Shown here: in pieces, positions 16,106 through 25,457 of the stretch
Layout: every line of letters begins with the position of its first letter
Numbering within the stretch: the first letter of the stretch is position 1
Assembly: GCA_946413815.1 (NCBI GenBank)
Contig: CAMKMD010000010.1
Coordinates: forward strand, 22,197 to 86,196
DNA: 64,000 nt
DNA from: an uncultured Ruminococcus sp.
GTDB taxonomy: Bacteria > Bacillota > Clostridia > Oscillospirales > Ruminococcaceae
Reading direction: 5' to 3'
Translations under genes and position numbers: made by a program
Notes under the pieces: model-generated
Databases searched by the model: none
What the model was told of the DNA's origin: nothing
Seen by the model: the letters and a program-made list of their open reading frames with translations, nothing else

Positions 16106-17899
16106 ATGACGAAAAAAAGCAAAGCTCTCAGCATACTCTTTCTCTTTATAACAATGGCCGCAGCATTCGGCGTGATATTCTGCCAGATGCGTATATGGGA
16201 AATGGATCTCTCCGTTCCCCTCGGATTCGGCGGTGACTATATACTCGATTCCATGATCGTGAAAAGCATCTGCGAATACGGCTTCAGAGGACTTTACTTC
16301 TGCTACCGTTTAGGTGCGCCCGGCATCTCGGAGATGATAGACACCCCCTTCTTCGACGTCAACCTCACCTCACAGATATGGGTGCTGTCGAAGTTCACAC
16401 AATCCCATACAAAGATACTCTACATCATCTACTTCATGACCTATCCCCTTTCGGCAGGCACCATGTACCTGCTCACGGGAAGGTTCACAAAGCGCTTACC
16501 CCTGAGGATGATAGCCGGCGTCATATACGCCGCTGCCCCCTATCACTTCTTCAGGACCATATCACACATCACTCTTTCCAACTACTTCATGGTGCCCATA
16601 TCCATATGGCTGGCGCTCCTGATAGCTGAGGAGCCCTTCAAGGGCATCGCTCCCGAGCGCTACGGCAAGTCAAAGTGGAAGATCGCTGTAATGTACCTCT
16701 CCTGCATCCTCATCGGACTGAGCAATGTGTACTACGCCTTCTTCGCACTCTTCTGCATGGGCGTGGCTCTTGTATACAAGGGTATAAGCACAAAGAAGAT
16801 AAAGGGGCTCCAGCGTGAGGCCCTCAGCCTTATCACCCTGCTCTTTGCGGTGCTTGTCGGACTTATGCCCAAGCTGATCTACACCTCACAGCACGGTGAG
16901 AACACGGTTGCCGGAGTAAGAGCATATATGTCCTGTGAGATATACGCCCTCAAGGTCATCCAGATGATACTCCCGCCCAATTTCACACGTTCCGCCTTCC
17001 TGCACAAGTTCATCGACCACTACGCAAGCACAGCCTTCAACGTAAACGAGAACTGCTCCTCCTCACTGGGAGCGGCTGCCGTTACAGGGTTCCTGATCAT
17101 ATGCGTATGGGTCATCTACAGGCTCTGCGCCCCCGGAAGAACGAAGAGCAGTACAACAGTGAAGCGGGTGGATCTCTTCTCTCTTATCACTGTCGCTATG
17201 GTGCTCTACAGCTCAGGCGGCGGATTCGGCGCTATCGTCGGCTACTTCATAACCCCCGAGATACGCTGTCTCACAAGATGCTCCATCTTCATTGCCTGTC
17301 TCAGCCTCTGCGTGCTTCTTGCCGCTCTTGATACCATACTTGATATGAAGAAGGAGAAGGGCGCCGTTATCAGAAAGGGTGCTGTATGGGTATTTGCAGC
17401 CGCCGTGACCTTCATGGCTCTGCGCATTGACATCCCGCAGTCAGCCCCGCACTGGCAGGACGGCATGAAACAGCGCCACGCCGAAGCTCAGGCATTCTTT
17501 GCCGAGGTTCAGAACACCATGGGCAGCAATGACATGATATATGAGCTTCCCTATATGACCTTCCCGGAGGTTCCCCCGATAGAGAATATGCCCGACTATC
17601 AGCCGGCTGTTCCCTACCTCTATACTGACGGGCTCTGCTACAGCTACGGTGCAATGAAGGGCAGAAGCGAGCCTCTGCTCGACCTTTCCGGACTTCCCGC
17701 AGGCGAAGAGCTCCTTACACATCTCCGTGAAAGAGGCTTTGCAGGCATCTACGTAGACCCCGCAGGATATGCGGACCAGGGCGCAGAGACCATAGCTATA
17801 CTGAAGGAGCAGCTGGGCACCGAGCCTATAGTATGCGCCGGAAATTCAAGATACTTCTTCGATATCAGAGGCTACTCACCCGACGGAGGAGTTGAGTGA
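16106..17899 (+). CDS. Multi-pass membrane protein, probable GT-C-type glycosyltransferase
   Basis: A 597-residue membrane protein with roughly ten or more hydrophobic segments up to about residue 440 and a C-terminal extracytoplasmic domain. The first loop (about 35-95) holds acidic residues in a GGDYILDSM context, reminiscent of the catalytic first loop of GT-C enzymes that use lipid-linked sugars. It lies 4 nt after rfbG and 1 nt before the gtrA-like gene. The best reading is the third component of a Gtr-type system, the enzyme that attaches the sugar to a surface polymer outside the membrane. Exact family membership is not certain. Confidence 0.7.
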   Translation: MTKKSKALSILFLFITMAAAFGVIFCQMRIWEMDLSVPLGFGGDYILDSMIVKSICEYGFRGLYFCYRLGAPGISEMIDTPFFDVNLTSQIWVLSKFTQSHTKILYIIYFMTYPLSAGTMYLLTGRFTKRLPLRMIAGVIYAAAPYHFFRTISHITLSNYFMVPISIWLALLIAEEPFKGIAPERYGKSKWKIAVMYLSCILIGLSNVYYAFFALFCMGVALVYKGISTKKIKGLQREALSLITLLFAVLVGLMPKLIYTSQHGENTVAGVRAYMSCEIYALKVIQMILPPNFTRSAFLHKFIDHYASTAFNVNENCSSSLGAAAVTGFLIICVWVIYRLCAPGRTKSSTTVKRVDLFSLITVAMVLYSSGGGFGAIVGYFITPEIRCLTRCSIFIACLSLCVLLAALDTILDMKKEKGAVIRKGAVWVFAAAVTFMALRIDIPQSAPHWQDGMKQRHAEAQAFFAEVQNTMGSNDMIYELPYMTFPEVPPIENMPDYQPAVPYLYTDGLCYSYGAMKGRSEPLLDLSGLPAGEELLTHLRERGFAGIYVDPAGYADQGAETIAILKEQLGTEPIVCAGNSRYFFDIRGYSPDGGVE

Positions 17900-17900
17900 T

Positions 17901-18383
17901 ATGGCGCAGGGCTTCATAGAAAGGACAGTTGACAGGACTCTCGGAAAGAAACTCCAGCCGGAGAAGCAGGAGGCGCTGGTGCAGTTCATCAAGTTCGGCA
18001 TCATCGGCGTATCGAATACAGTCATTGCATACGTGCTCAATGCGGCGACTCTGCTGGCGCTGAGGCCCTATAATGTATCCTGGGATTATATCGCCGGAAA
18101 CATAATATCCTTCGTGCTGAGCGTGCTTTGGTCCTTCTACTGGAACAACAAGTACGTATTCACCGCCGGCGAGGGTGAGCAGCGAAATGCGCTGCAGGCT
18201 CTGATGAAGACCTACGTGTCATACGGCTTCACAGGCATCGTGCTCAATAACATACTCTCCTATCTCTGGATAGAAAAGCTCGGTATATCGAAGTACATCG
18301 CCCCGCTGCTGAATCTTGTACTCAGCGTCCCGCTGAATTTCATCATCAACAAGTTCTGGGCATTCAGAACAAAAAAGGGATAA
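17901..18383 (+). CDS. GtrA-like membrane protein
   Basis: A 160-residue GtrA-family protein with four membrane segments. The hallmark FIKFGIIGVSNTVIAYVLN is near residues 27-45, WSFYWNNKYVF is central and the end is LNFIINKFWAF. GtrA proteins are thought to flip or help present undecaprenyl-phosphate sugars made by GtrB. ATG 17901 is chosen because GGAGGAG lies 9 nt upstream; a TTG at 17892 is also in frame. It is the last gene of the operon, followed by a strong terminator. Confidence 0.88.
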   Translation: MAQGFIERTVDRTLGKKLQPEKQEALVQFIKFGIIGVSNTVIAYVLNAATLLALRPYNVSWDYIAGNIISFVLSVLWSFYWNNKYVFTAGEGEQRNALQALMKTYVSYGFTGIVLNNILSYLWIEKLGISKYIAPLLNLVLSVPLNFIINKFWAFRTKKG

Positions 18384-18395
18384 AAGATCAATTAC

Positions 18396-18432
18396 AACGC
18401 ACACGTTCAAAAGCCGAACGTGTGCGTTTTTT
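18396..18432 (+). terminator. Terminator of the rfbFG-gtr operon
   Basis: AACGCACACGTTC (18396-18408) pairs with GAACGTGTGCGTT (18416-18428), followed by T residues to 18432. Confidence 0.88.
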
Positions 18433-18567
18433 CTTTATCATATAAACTGATTCAATGGTTTAGCTTAATTAATCCTGCATATCCGGCAGAATTCACAAAT
18501 CAGGTCCTCCTGTTTTATCCGATTCACTGAATATTCGGGTTCAGGAGAAAAAAAGCATATTGTATTA

Positions 18568-18596
18568 TTGACAATACATATTAAATATACTATAAT
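18568..18596 (+). promoter_or_regulatory. Perfect-consensus sigma-A promoter of the GH5 gene
   Basis: TTGACA (18568-18573), a 17-bp spacer and TATAAT (18591-18596). Confidence 0.82.
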
Positions 18597-18775
18597 TTAA
18601 TCAGAGAGAAACAATCTGTTAAGCCTTAATTTAATACAAGCCGTTTCTGAACGGAACTTCCCCTCTGCCACTATGAGGAGGGTTCACACAGCAGCTCCGC
18701 ATCCGGTACGGAGCTGCTGTATATACGGAGAGTCCTGCACTGCTCTCCGAGGAAAAATAACGGGAGGAAAAAATT

Positions 18776-21559
18776 ATGAATGACAAAAAGAGAGGGATGC
18801 GCTTTATCAGCCTTTCCGCAGCGGCAGCCTGCCTGCTCGGTTCGCTGAATATCGCTCCGCTGGAGATCATGGAGGTCTCAGCGGCAGACAAGAGCGCATT
18901 TACTATCACACAGGAAATGAAGATCGGCTGGAATCTCGGCAACACCCTTGATTCCTACAGCGATACCGCAAGCGGCCTTGCTACTGAGACCAGCTGGGGC
19001 AACCCGAAGACCACAAAGGCCATGATCGATGCAGTCAAGGCAAAGGGCTTCAATACGGTACGTGTGCCTACCACCTGGTTCCAGCATCTTGACGGCGACA
19101 ACAACATCGACTCCGCCTGGATGGCAAGAGTCAGAGAGGTAGTTGACTACGCAATCGATAATGATATGTACGTCATACTTAACCTCCACCACGAGAACTG
19201 GATCGACAGAGCCGACCTGGGCACAGCATACAGCGAGATGAAGCCGAAATTCATAAAGGTATGGACACAGATCGCTACGGAATTCAAGGACTATGACCAG
19301 CATCTTATCCTCGAATCCATGAACGAGCCGAGAGCCAAGGGTACAGACCACGAATGGTGGGGACCTCAGCAGTCCGAAGTCGATACCATCAACAAGCTCA
19401 ACGCCGATTTCGTAAACACAGTCAGAAGCATAGATTCCCCCTACAAGGATTCAAGGCTCCTTATGATACCCGGCTACTGTGCATCTGCCGATTCAACGAT
19501 GTTCTCAAAGATCACAGTTCCGCAGGATCAGTTCGTCGCAGTATCAATACACGCCTATATCCCGTATGATTTCACTATGAATACAGCAGTAAGCGACCAC
19601 AGCACATTTACGGAGTCCTACTCCGCAAACCTTGAGCAGACATTCGAGAGCATCAGGAGCACCTTTATCGCAAAGAATATCCCCGTTGTCATCGGTGAGT
19701 TCGGCACCTCGAACTTCAACAATACCGAGGCAAGAGTAAAGTGGGCTGACAAGTATATCTCCACCACTTCAAAAATCGGTATCCCCTGTGTTCTCTGGGA
19801 CAACAACGTTATCAAGTCTGCCACATCCCCCGGTGAATGTCACGGCTATCTCAACAGAAGCAGCCTTACATGGTACTCCGAGAGCGAGCCTGTAGTAGAC
19901 AAGATGATGGAAGTCCTCGGCATCAGTTCCTCTTCATGGGGCGGAGAAAAAGAGGGCGCAAAGTATGATCACGCCGATCTCTCTACAGGAGAGATACTCT
20001 CCGACAAGAAGACCACCATCAACGCCGCAGACGAGCCAGACGGCAACTGTGCTCTCTTTGACGGCTACTGGACTCCCGAAGAGGGCGGCGAGGTCGCTGT
20101 AAAGTATACCGGTGATGCTCCCGTGCTTGCTGTCGTTGATTCCGAATGGGACAACTGGACAGAGATAAAGCCCTACAGCGACGAGAACGGTGTTGCCTAC
20201 TACTCCGCAAAGAATATCCTTGCTGCATGGAGCGGCAGCGCTGATGATATAGCCCATTACTTCGTAAGAACTAACGGCTCCACCACTATCGAGCTGGCAG
20301 TTGCGTTGGGCGGCAGCTCTTCTTCACAGCCTCCGGCTGACACCCCCTCACAGACACCGCAGTCATCAGGCGCAGGCTTCCATGTATCCGGACAGAAGAT
20401 ACTCGATGCCAACGGAAATGAATTCATCATGCGCGGTATCAACGTAGCTCACGCCTGGTATCAGAGCAACACACAGCAGACCCTGAAGGCAGCCGCTGCA
20501 AAGGGCTGCAATACAGTCCGCGTGGTATGCGCAGACGGCGGTCAGTGGACAAAGACCTCCGCATCAGAGCTGAAGAAGATAATCGGCTGGTGCAAGGAGA
20601 ACAAGCTCGTATGCGTGCTTGAAGCACACGACGCTACAGGAAGCGATAATATCTCCGATGTAGTCGCAGCTGCAAAGTACTGGGCTGAAATGAAGGACAT
20701 ACTCAACGAGAACAAAGACTATGTCATACTCAATATCGCCAACGAATGGGTCGGCACCTGGGACAGCAGCACCTGGGCACAGGGCAATCAGCAGGCTATC
20801 AAGGTAGTCCGCGATGCCGGCATAAAGAACATGATAATGATAGATGCGGCAGGCTGGGGACAGTATGCCAACGCTGTCAAGGAACAGGGCAAGAATGTAT
20901 TCAATTCCGACCCTGACAAGAACACTGTATTCTCCATCCACTTCTACGGCACAGCCGGAAAGGATGCAAATACCATAAAGAACAATATCGACGGCGCACT
21001 CTCTGCCGGCGCTCCGGTGCTTGCAGGAGAATTCGGCTACAACCACAGCGACGGCGACGTAGACGAGGCTTACCTGATGAGCTACTGCGACGAGAAGGGC
21101 CTCGGCTACCTTGCATGGTCATGGAAGGGCAACGGAGGCGGTGTAGAGTACCTCGACCTTGTAAATGACTGGGACGGCAACAGCCTCACAGAATGGGGAC
21201 AGATATTCTTCGGCGCTATGAAGGGCTCAAAGCCTGCCTCTGTATACACAGAGGGAGTTTCCTCACAGCCTGCAACAGAGCCCCCCACACAGCCCACACA
21301 GCCTCCTACACAGCCTACACAGCCCGTGACCGTTCCTACAGTTCCGACAGCTGTCAAGCTGGGCGATGCAAACTGCGATGGTATTATCAATGTCGCTGAC
21401 GCCGTAGCTATCCTCCAGTTCGTTGCAAACCAGTCCAAGTACCCTCTCGGCGAGGATGGCGCAAGGAATGCTGACTGCGACGGTGTGGCAGGTATCACAG
21501 GCGGCGATGCTACAGCAGTACAGAAGTACGATGCGGGTCTCATCCGTTCCTTCAGCTAA
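18776..21559 (+). CDS. Cellulosomal bifunctional GH5 - CBM - GH5 - dockerin enzyme (glucanase/mannanase)
   Basis: A 927-residue secreted enzyme. After the signal peptide (to about 37), the first GH5 module (about 40-390, GH5_4-like) has acid/base Glu184 in MNEP and nucleophile Glu308 in IGEFG. A beta-rich module (about 395-515) sits where CBM80-like modules occur. The second GH5 module (about 535-820, mannanase-like) has Glu657 in NEW and Glu752 in AGEFG. A Pro/Thr linker (PTQPPTQPTQ) leads to a dockerin (about 862-927) with loops DANCDGIIN and DCDGVAGI. It should cut beta-glucan or xyloglucan plus mannan on the scaffoldin. The GGGAGG site precedes ATG 18776. Subfamily calls are by pattern only. 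Confidence 0.92.
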   Translation: MNDKKRGMRFISLSAAAACLLGSLNIAPLEIMEVSAADKSAFTITQEMKIGWNLGNTLDSYSDTASGLATETSWGNPKTTKAMIDAVKAKGFNTVRVPTTWFQHLDGDNNIDSAWMARVREVVDYAIDNDMYVILNLHHENWIDRADLGTAYSEMKPKFIKVWTQIATEFKDYDQHLILESMNEPRAKGTDHEWWGPQQSEVDTINKLNADFVNTVRSIDSPYKDSRLLMIPGYCASADSTMFSKITVPQDQFVAVSIHAYIPYDFTMNTAVSDHSTFTESYSANLEQTFESIRSTFIAKNIPVVIGEFGTSNFNNTEARVKWADKYISTTSKIGIPCVLWDNNVIKSATSPGECHGYLNRSSLTWYSESEPVVDKMMEVLGISSSSWGGEKEGAKYDHADLSTGEILSDKKTTINAADEPDGNCALFDGYWTPEEGGEVAVKYTGDAPVLAVVDSEWDNWTEIKPYSDENGVAYYSAKNILAAWSGSADDIAHYFVRTNGSTTIELAVALGGSSSSQPPADTPSQTPQSSGAGFHVSGQKILDANGNEFIMRGINVAHAWYQSNTQQTLKAAAAKGCNTVRVVCADGGQWTKTSASELKKIIGWCKENKLVCVLEAHDATGSDNISDVVAAAKYWAEMKDILNENKDYVILNIANEWVGTWDSSTWAQGNQQAIKVVRDAGIKNMIMIDAAGWGQYANAVKEQGKNVFNSDPDKNTVFSIHFYGTAGKDANTIKNNIDGALSAGAPVLAGEFGYNHSDGDVDEAYLMSYCDEKGLGYLAWSWKGNGGGVEYLDLVNDWDGNSLTEWGQIFFGAMKGSKPASVYTEGVSSQPATEPPTQPTQPPTQPTQPVTVPTVPTAVKLGDANCDGIINVADAVAILQFVANQSKYPLGEDGARNADCDGVAGITGGDATAVQKYDAGLIRSFS

Positions 21560-21594
21560 GCTGACTTCAGGTTTCACACTTTAACTATACCCCG

Positions 21595-21626
21595 AAAAGG
21601 CCGGAGCATTTCTGCTCCGGCCTTTC
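21595..21626. terminator. Bidirectional terminator between GH5 and mreB
   Basis: AAAGGCCGGAGCA (21596-21608) pairs with TGCTCCGGCCTTT (21613-21625) around a 4-nt loop, with A and T runs on either side. It lies between convergent genes. Confidence 0.85.
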
Positions 21627-21649
21627 CCGTTATATCCGCATCTCAGTAA

Positions 21650-22669
21650 TCAGTGGTACTTCACCAGCGCCGCCTTGTCAAAGCCGTCAAGAAGGGTGGT
21701 GGTCTGGCTGAATGCCACGGCAGTACCCTTTGCGGCACAGTTTATAGTATCCTTTGCCACACGGCAGTCTATGCCGAGTGTGCGCTTGATGAGCTGTGTG
21801 AGTCCTCCGAGCAGCGCTCCGCCGCCTGTGAGAAGAAGTCCGTTGTCCTTGATATCGCCAACAAGCTCCGGCGGTACGTTCTCAAGGGACTGGCGTATAG
21901 CCTCCATGATAGCGAAGGTCTCGTCCTCTATAGCCTGGAAGAGCTCTGTCTCGCTGAGGACTACCTGTGCAGGAAGTCCCTTGAGCAGGCTCCTGCCCTT
22001 TACAAGGTATGTGACATCATCGCTGGGGTCATAGAGATTGCAGAGCTCCTTCTTCACGGTCTCCGCAGTTCTCTCACCGATGAGCAGCTTGAAGCGGTTC
22101 TGCATATACTTCATGATTGCACGGTCAATGGTATTGCCGGCGTTCTTTATGGTATTGGATGCAACTACGCCGTTCATGGATATGACAGCGATATCCGTGG
22201 TGCCTCCGCCGATATCCACTATCATATGTCCCCTTGCCTTGGTAACATCCACGCCTGCGCCGAGTATCGCTGCGATAGGTGCCTGTATCAGGTATATCTG
22301 CCTTGCACCTGCACCTCTTGCCGCCTCAACGACCGCACGGCTCTCGATATCGGTAATGAAGGAGGGGATACATATAACTATCCTCGGCTTCATAAGCTGT
22401 CTGCCGCTTACCTTGATGACGAATTCACGTATCATGCTGTGAACCAGGTCCGCATCGGAGATAACGCCCTCGCTTATGGGGCGTGCAACAGCGATATAGT
22501 CAGGGTTCCTGCCTATCATATCATAGGCCTCCTGACCGACTGCAAGCACTCTGTCATTGCGTGTATTGTATGCGATGACCGAGGGCTCGCTGAGCACAAC
22601 GCCCTTACTGCCCATCGTCATCACGATATTGGAGGTTCCGAGATCTATTCCTATATCAGAGTTTGCCAT
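21650..22669 (-). CDS. mreB: MreB/Mbl-type bacterial actin
   Basis: A 339-residue actin-like filament protein of the MreB/Mbl class, which directs side-wall peptidoglycan synthesis from the inner membrane face. The phosphate-1 motif DIGIDLGTSNIVM is at the N-terminus, with VCIPSFITDIESRAVVEAARGAGA near 105, phosphate-2 VDIGGGTTDIAVIS near 160 and the adenosine motif LLTGGGALLGGL near 285. AAAGGA precedes the ATG. It follows recD2 by 21 nt and is probably cotranscribed. Its presence in a probable coccus is noteworthy; Mbl and MreBH are alternative names. Confidence 0.9.
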   Translation of the reverse strand: MANSDIGIDLGTSNIVMTMGSKGVVLSEPSVIAYNTRNDRVLAVGQEAYDMIGRNPDYIAVARPISEGVISDADLVHSMIREFVIKVSGRQLMKPRIVICIPSFITDIESRAVVEAARGAGARQIYLIQAPIAAILGAGVDVTKARGHMIVDIGGGTTDIAVISMNGVVASNTIKNAGNTIDRAIMKYMQNRFKLLIGERTAETVKKELCNLYDPSDDVTYLVKGRSLLKGLPAQVVLSETELFQAIEDETFAIMEAIRQSLENVPPELVGDIKDNGLLLTGGGALLGGLTQLIKRTLGIDCRVAKDTINCAAKGTAVAFSQTTTLLDGFDKAALVKYH

Positions 22670-22690
22670 AGCTTGTTCCTTTCCTGTTCT

Positions 22691-24970
22691 CTATTCTTCT
22701 GTATCGGTCATACCGCCTATGGTCATAAGCTCTGCTGTATCTTCCGTTTCAGCGGAGAGGGGCTCCTTATCAGGCTCCTTCATCAGCATCGCCCTCAGGC
22801 AGGTATAGCGGCGTGTGCGCCTGATATTGGCTACCATGCGCTCTATCTTGTCCTCTGTTCCCACAAGTATCAGCAGCTTCTTGGCTCTGGTAACTGCGGT
22901 ATAAAGCAGGTTTCTGTAGCTCAGCTTCTCAAATCCGCCCATGACAGGCATTATGACGGCCTCGAACTCACAGCCCTGGCTCTTGTGTACCGTTATGGCG
23001 TAAGCAAGCTCAAGCTGCGGAAGAAGATCGAAGGTGTAAGCAGTCACTCTGCCGTCAAAATCAACAACGGCGGTCTGAGTGGCATTGTTGACGGAGACTA
23101 TCTTTCCGATATCCCCGTTGAATACGCCTGTCCCCTGCTCGCTGCCACGCTTCCACACAAGGTCGTAGTTGTTCCGTGTCTGCATTACCTTGTCTCCTGT
23201 GCGGTAGGTGTAGATCATGCTCTTCACTTCCTGCTTCAGGCTGTCCGGCGGATTGAGGGCGTTCTGCAGCACCTTGTTGAGCTCTATGGTGCCGACTGTT
23301 CCCTTGCGTGAGGGGGATATTATCTGTATATCATCGATGGGCGAATAGCCGTAAGCCTTCGGGAGGCGATCCCTGTTAAGGCTGACGATGAGCTCCGTCG
23401 CATTATTGTAGTCAGCGCGGCGGAAGAAGAAAAAGTCGCTGTCCTTGCGGGTAAGATCGGGCAGCTCGCCGGATATGATCCGGTGTGCATTGGTAACGAT
23501 GCAGCTCTGCTGCGCCTGACGGAATATCTCCGTCAGCTGTACCACAGGCACCTCGCCGCTCGAGATAAGGTCTCTCAGGAGGTTTCCCGCACCGACTGAC
23601 GGCAGCTGATCCGTATCGCCTACCATCACGAGCCTGCACCCGAGGCGCAGGGCTCTCAGCAGCTTTTCAAAAAGCACTACGTCCACCATGGACATCTCAT
23701 CGATGATGACAACGTCGCAGTCAAGGGGATTGTTCTCATTGTGGGCGAAGGTCAGCTTTCCGGAAGCATCGTATACCACCTCGAGCAGACGGTGTATAGT
23801 CTTTGCAGTGCATCCGGTAAGGTCTGACATACGCTTTGCGGCACGTCCCGTAGGAGCTGTCAGCAGCACCCTTTCTCCCCGTTTCCGGAAGATGGAGATT
23901 ATGGCGTCAAGTGTGGTGGTCTTTCCTGTGCCGGGGCCGCCGGTGAGTATCATAAGTCCCCGTGATATGGCCGTATTTATCGCCTTGCGCTGCAGTGTCT
24001 GATAGTGGATGTTCTTTTCCTCCTCCTCGATATCGATAAGGGTATCGTAATCGAAATCCTCGGGTGAAGAAAAGGCTTTCAGTATATGTATGCGGTCGCT
24101 GATATAGCTCTCCGCATAGAAGTAATCGGGAAGATAAGTGTACTCCCTCTCGTTCTTCATGAAATCGAACAGCTCATGGTCATCGATGGCTGCATTGAGG
24201 GAGTTGAAGAAATCGCGTTCGGTTATGCCCAGTGCGTTCTTCGAGAGTTCAAGGAGAGAATCCACCGGAAGGCAGGTATGTCCGCTCCGCACTGCATTCT
24301 CACGCAGGATGTACTGCATACCCGCTATGACTCTCTTGTCGGAATTCTTCTCAATGTGCATATCATGCGCTATCTCATCAGCCTTGCGGAAATCGATGCC
24401 TATGCTGTCGCTGCACAGGATGTAGGGATTCGATTTGATAAGCGTCATGGCATCGGCGCCGTGCTGGCGGAAGGTGTTCATAGCGAACTGCGATTTAATC
24501 TCGTACTGCGAGAAGAAGGACATTATTATCCTCAGGGAGAAGAGCTTCCTCGCCTCCTCCGCAATGGAATCGCACATCTTCGGGGATATCCCCCTTACCT
24601 GAGAAAGCCGGTATGGGTCGTTCTCAATGACGGAGAGCGTCTGATCCCCGAACACGTTGACTATCTTCCTGGCAAGCCCCGGGCCTATACCCTTGATAGC
24701 TCCCGATGCAAGATACTTTTCTATATTCACCACGGTCGAGGGCAGCTTCCTTTCGCAGTATACCGCCTGGAACTGTGTGCCGAATTTCTTGTGCGTGATG
24801 TAGTTTCCTTCAAGGATGAGGCTTTCTCCCACATCCGTATCGCCCAGCTCACCGACTACAGTTATAAGCTCACCGCCCGCATCAAGGTCTATGACGGTAT
24901 ATCCGGTTATGTCATTGTGAAAGACTATGCTCTCAACTGTGCCCTCGATATGAAGCGTCTGCTCGGACAT
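22691..24970 (-). CDS. recD2: RecD2-like ATP-dependent DNA helicase
   Basis: A 759-residue SF1 5'-3' helicase of the RecD2 (RecD/TraA) family, found without RecBC and linked to DNA repair. The N-terminal OB-like region (1-80) starts IEGTVESIVFHNDITGYTVI. A helix-hairpin-helix part around 95-200 includes IKGIGPGLARKIV. Walker A is GGPGTGKTTT near 345, Walker B VVIIDEMSMVD near 425, and the C-terminal motif is ELAYAITVHKSQGCEFEAVI. The Shine-Dalgarno site AAAGGAGG precedes ATG 24970. Its promoter lies inside the end of the upstream gene, and mreB follows. Confidence 0.93.
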   Translation of the reverse strand: MSEQTLHIEGTVESIVFHNDITGYTVIDLDAGGELITVVGELGDTDVGESLILEGNYITHKKFGTQFQAVYCERKLPSTVVNIEKYLASGAIKGIGPGLARKIVNVFGDQTLSVIENDPYRLSQVRGISPKMCDSIAEEARKLFSLRIIMSFFSQYEIKSQFAMNTFRQHGADAMTLIKSNPYILCSDSIGIDFRKADEIAHDMHIEKNSDKRVIAGMQYILRENAVRSGHTCLPVDSLLELSKNALGITERDFFNSLNAAIDDHELFDFMKNEREYTYLPDYFYAESYISDRIHILKAFSSPEDFDYDTLIDIEEEEKNIHYQTLQRKAINTAISRGLMILTGGPGTGKTTTLDAIISIFRKRGERVLLTAPTGRAAKRMSDLTGCTAKTIHRLLEVVYDASGKLTFAHNENNPLDCDVVIIDEMSMVDVVLFEKLLRALRLGCRLVMVGDTDQLPSVGAGNLLRDLISSGEVPVVQLTEIFRQAQQSCIVTNAHRIISGELPDLTRKDSDFFFFRRADYNNATELIVSLNRDRLPKAYGYSPIDDIQIISPSRKGTVGTIELNKVLQNALNPPDSLKQEVKSMIYTYRTGDKVMQTRNNYDLVWKRGSEQGTGVFNGDIGKIVSVNNATQTAVVDFDGRVTAYTFDLLPQLELAYAITVHKSQGCEFEAVIMPVMGGFEKLSYRNLLYTAVTRAKKLLILVGTEDKIERMVANIRRTRRYTCLRAMLMKEPDKEPLSAETEDTAELMTIGGMTDTEE

Positions 24971-25008
24971 TCTGCCCCCTCCTTTCCGTTACTGCATAGC
25001 TATTTTAT

Positions 25009-25037
25009 ATTATACTATACTTTCTCCGGAATTGCAA
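25009..25037 (-). promoter_or_regulatory. Sigma-A promoter of recD2-mreB
   Basis: Read on the minus strand: TTGCAA (25037-25032), a 17-bp spacer and TATAAT (25014-25009). It overlaps the 3' end of the 112-codon gene. Confidence 0.65.
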
Positions 25038-25353
25038 ATGTTTTCAATAATATTTTTTCGAGCTCCTCCGCCTTTACTATCACACAATCCGGCTCATTGG
25101 AGCAGAACTGACGGCACAGACCGAGCTGCTCCTCCGTAGCGGAATAATCCGCTATGATGAGCGAGGTCCTGCCGCCAGAGTGCAGAGCCAGCACATCAAG
25201 GCGCTGCGGCAGGAGGGTATCCTCCGCAAACACCGGCAGCACTGCCGCGTACAGAGGTCTCACCTCCCTTGCAGGCAGCAGAAAGACAAATACCACCTCG
25301 GCAGCCGCTATGAATGCCAGCACCGAAGCCGCTATCATTATCGTTATATCCAT
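25015..25353 (-). CDS. Hypothetical single-pass membrane protein, 112 aa
   Basis: No family recognised. Residues 3-27 form one hydrophobic segment (IMIAASVLAFIAAAEVVFVFLL), followed by a cytoplasmic domain of about 80 residues with alternating beta and helix pattern. It contains SLIIADYSATEEQLGLCRQFC and CVIVKAEELEKILLK. A GGGGGAGAGGG tract precedes the ATG. It lies between the GH9 gene terminator and recD2. Coding is supported by the ribosome site and by normal codon use; its function is unknown. Confidence 0.6.
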   Translation of the reverse strand: MDITIMIAASVLAFIAAAEVVFVFLLPAREVRPLYAAVLPVFAEDTLLPQRLDVLALHSGGRTSLIIADYSATEEQLGLCRQFCSNEPDCVIVKAEELEKILLKTFAIPEKV

Positions 25354-25416
25354 ACCCTCTCCCCCTTCGTCACAGTCACTGCTTCATGATATGCGCGGTC
25401 AGGGGGATGTGATACA

Positions 25417-25450
25417 GAAAAGAGGCCGTCCGGTCAGACCGGGCAGCCTC
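25417..25450 (-). terminator. Terminator of the GH9 gene
   Basis: On the minus strand, GAGGC...CCGGT pairs with ACCGG...GCCTC around a 3-nt loop, followed by TTTTC. It ends 8 nt after the GH9 stop codon. Confidence 0.75.
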
Positions 25451-25457
25451 TGTATCT

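Larger units (their letters stand above)
18384..18775 (+). other. 392-bp intergenic region with terminator, promoter and GH5 leader
   Basis: It holds the gtr-operon terminator (18396-18432), an AT-rich stretch, the GH5 promoter (18568-18596) and a leader of about 170 nt. The leader contains a 12-bp perfect hairpin (18688-18699 with 18709-18720) without a following T run. No ORF is supported. Confidence 0.6.

Noticed and set aside
21653..23311. 552-codon open frame on the plus strand
   Set aside because: It lies fully antisense to mreB and recD2, both of which show strong family motifs. The frame is a by-product of their codon use and has no family pattern of its own.
24086..25111. 341-codon open frame on the plus strand
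   Set aside because: Antisense to the N-terminal part of recD2; no ribosome site and no domain pattern.
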